From Parvularcula sp039033795 (GTDB lineage Bacteria > Pseudomonadota > Alphaproteobacteria > Caulobacterales > Parvularculaceae): DNA of 6,953 nt. Both the position numbers and the translations under genes were made by a program. The DNA is taken from the NCBI GenBank assembly GCA_039033795.1, contig JBCCBY010000162.1, positions 1 through 6,953 of the forward strand. The letters run 5' to 3'. The notes under the pieces are model-generated. The model was not told the DNA's origin. It was given only the letters and a program-made list of their open reading frames with translations, and searched no databases. This document shows, one piece after another, positions 6,928 through 6,953 of the stretch; position 1 is the first letter of the stretch; each line of letters starts with the position of its first letter.

Positions 6928-6945
6928 ACTTTTTATCATCGTCAA
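6917..6945 (-). promoter_or_regulatory. Candidate sigma-70-type promoter of the agu operon
   Basis: On the minus strand, TTGACG (6945-6940) matches five of six -35 consensus bases. It is followed by a 17-base spacer and TAACTT (6922-6917), a weak -10 match of three of six. It lies about 24 bases upstream of the aguB start codon. The weak -10 could reflect need for induction, or the true promoter may lie beyond the window edge. Confidence 0.35.
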
Positions 6946-6953
6946 TATCAACC

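Overview
The window holds two unrelated, compactly packed gene sets that converge on a 122-base gap. Gene content suggests a Gram-negative alphaproteobacterium, perhaps a marine or aquatic one. The reasons are a TonB-dependent outer-membrane receptor with a C-terminal aromatic residue, a Spinster-like MFS protein of the kind common beside such receptors in Sphingomonadales, Caulobacterales and Hyphomonadaceae, and a Pseudomonas-like agmatine route. The taxonomic placement is inference from style and not from a marker gene. No rRNA, tRNA, CRISPR array, insertion sequence or phage gene was seen.

Left block (plus strand, about 1-3034): the 3' end of a TonB-dependent receptor gene, then an alpha/beta hydrolase with an N-terminal membrane anchor, then a Spinster-like MFS transporter whose GTG start overlaps the hydrolase stop. 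Read together, these look like outer-membrane uptake, hydrolysis at the inner membrane, and inner-membrane transport for one unknown substrate, possibly an ester or other hydrolysable compound.

Right block (minus strand, 6953 down to 3157): aguB (N-carbamoylputrescine amidase), a second and unrelated MFS transporter, aguA (agmatine deiminase) and a TetR-family regulator. Spacings are +9, -4 and +2 bases, so this is almost certainly one transcript. AguA converts agmatine to N-carbamoylputrescine and AguB converts that to putrescine, CO2 and ammonia. The MFS gene lies between the two enzyme genes, which makes it a candidate agmatine or putrescine transporter. The TetR protein is a plausible agmatine-responsive autoregulator, analogous in role to AguR of Pseudomonas aeruginosa. 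A candidate promoter with an AGTTAACT palindrome lies just upstream of aguB.

The most notable anomaly is in aguA. As given, it is split by one extra base in a six-base A run (T run on the plus strand, 4439-4444). Removing one base restores a continuous 345-residue agmatine deiminase with its active-site motifs intact. This is either a sequencing or assembly error or a very recent mutation that would also affect expression of the downstream tetR.
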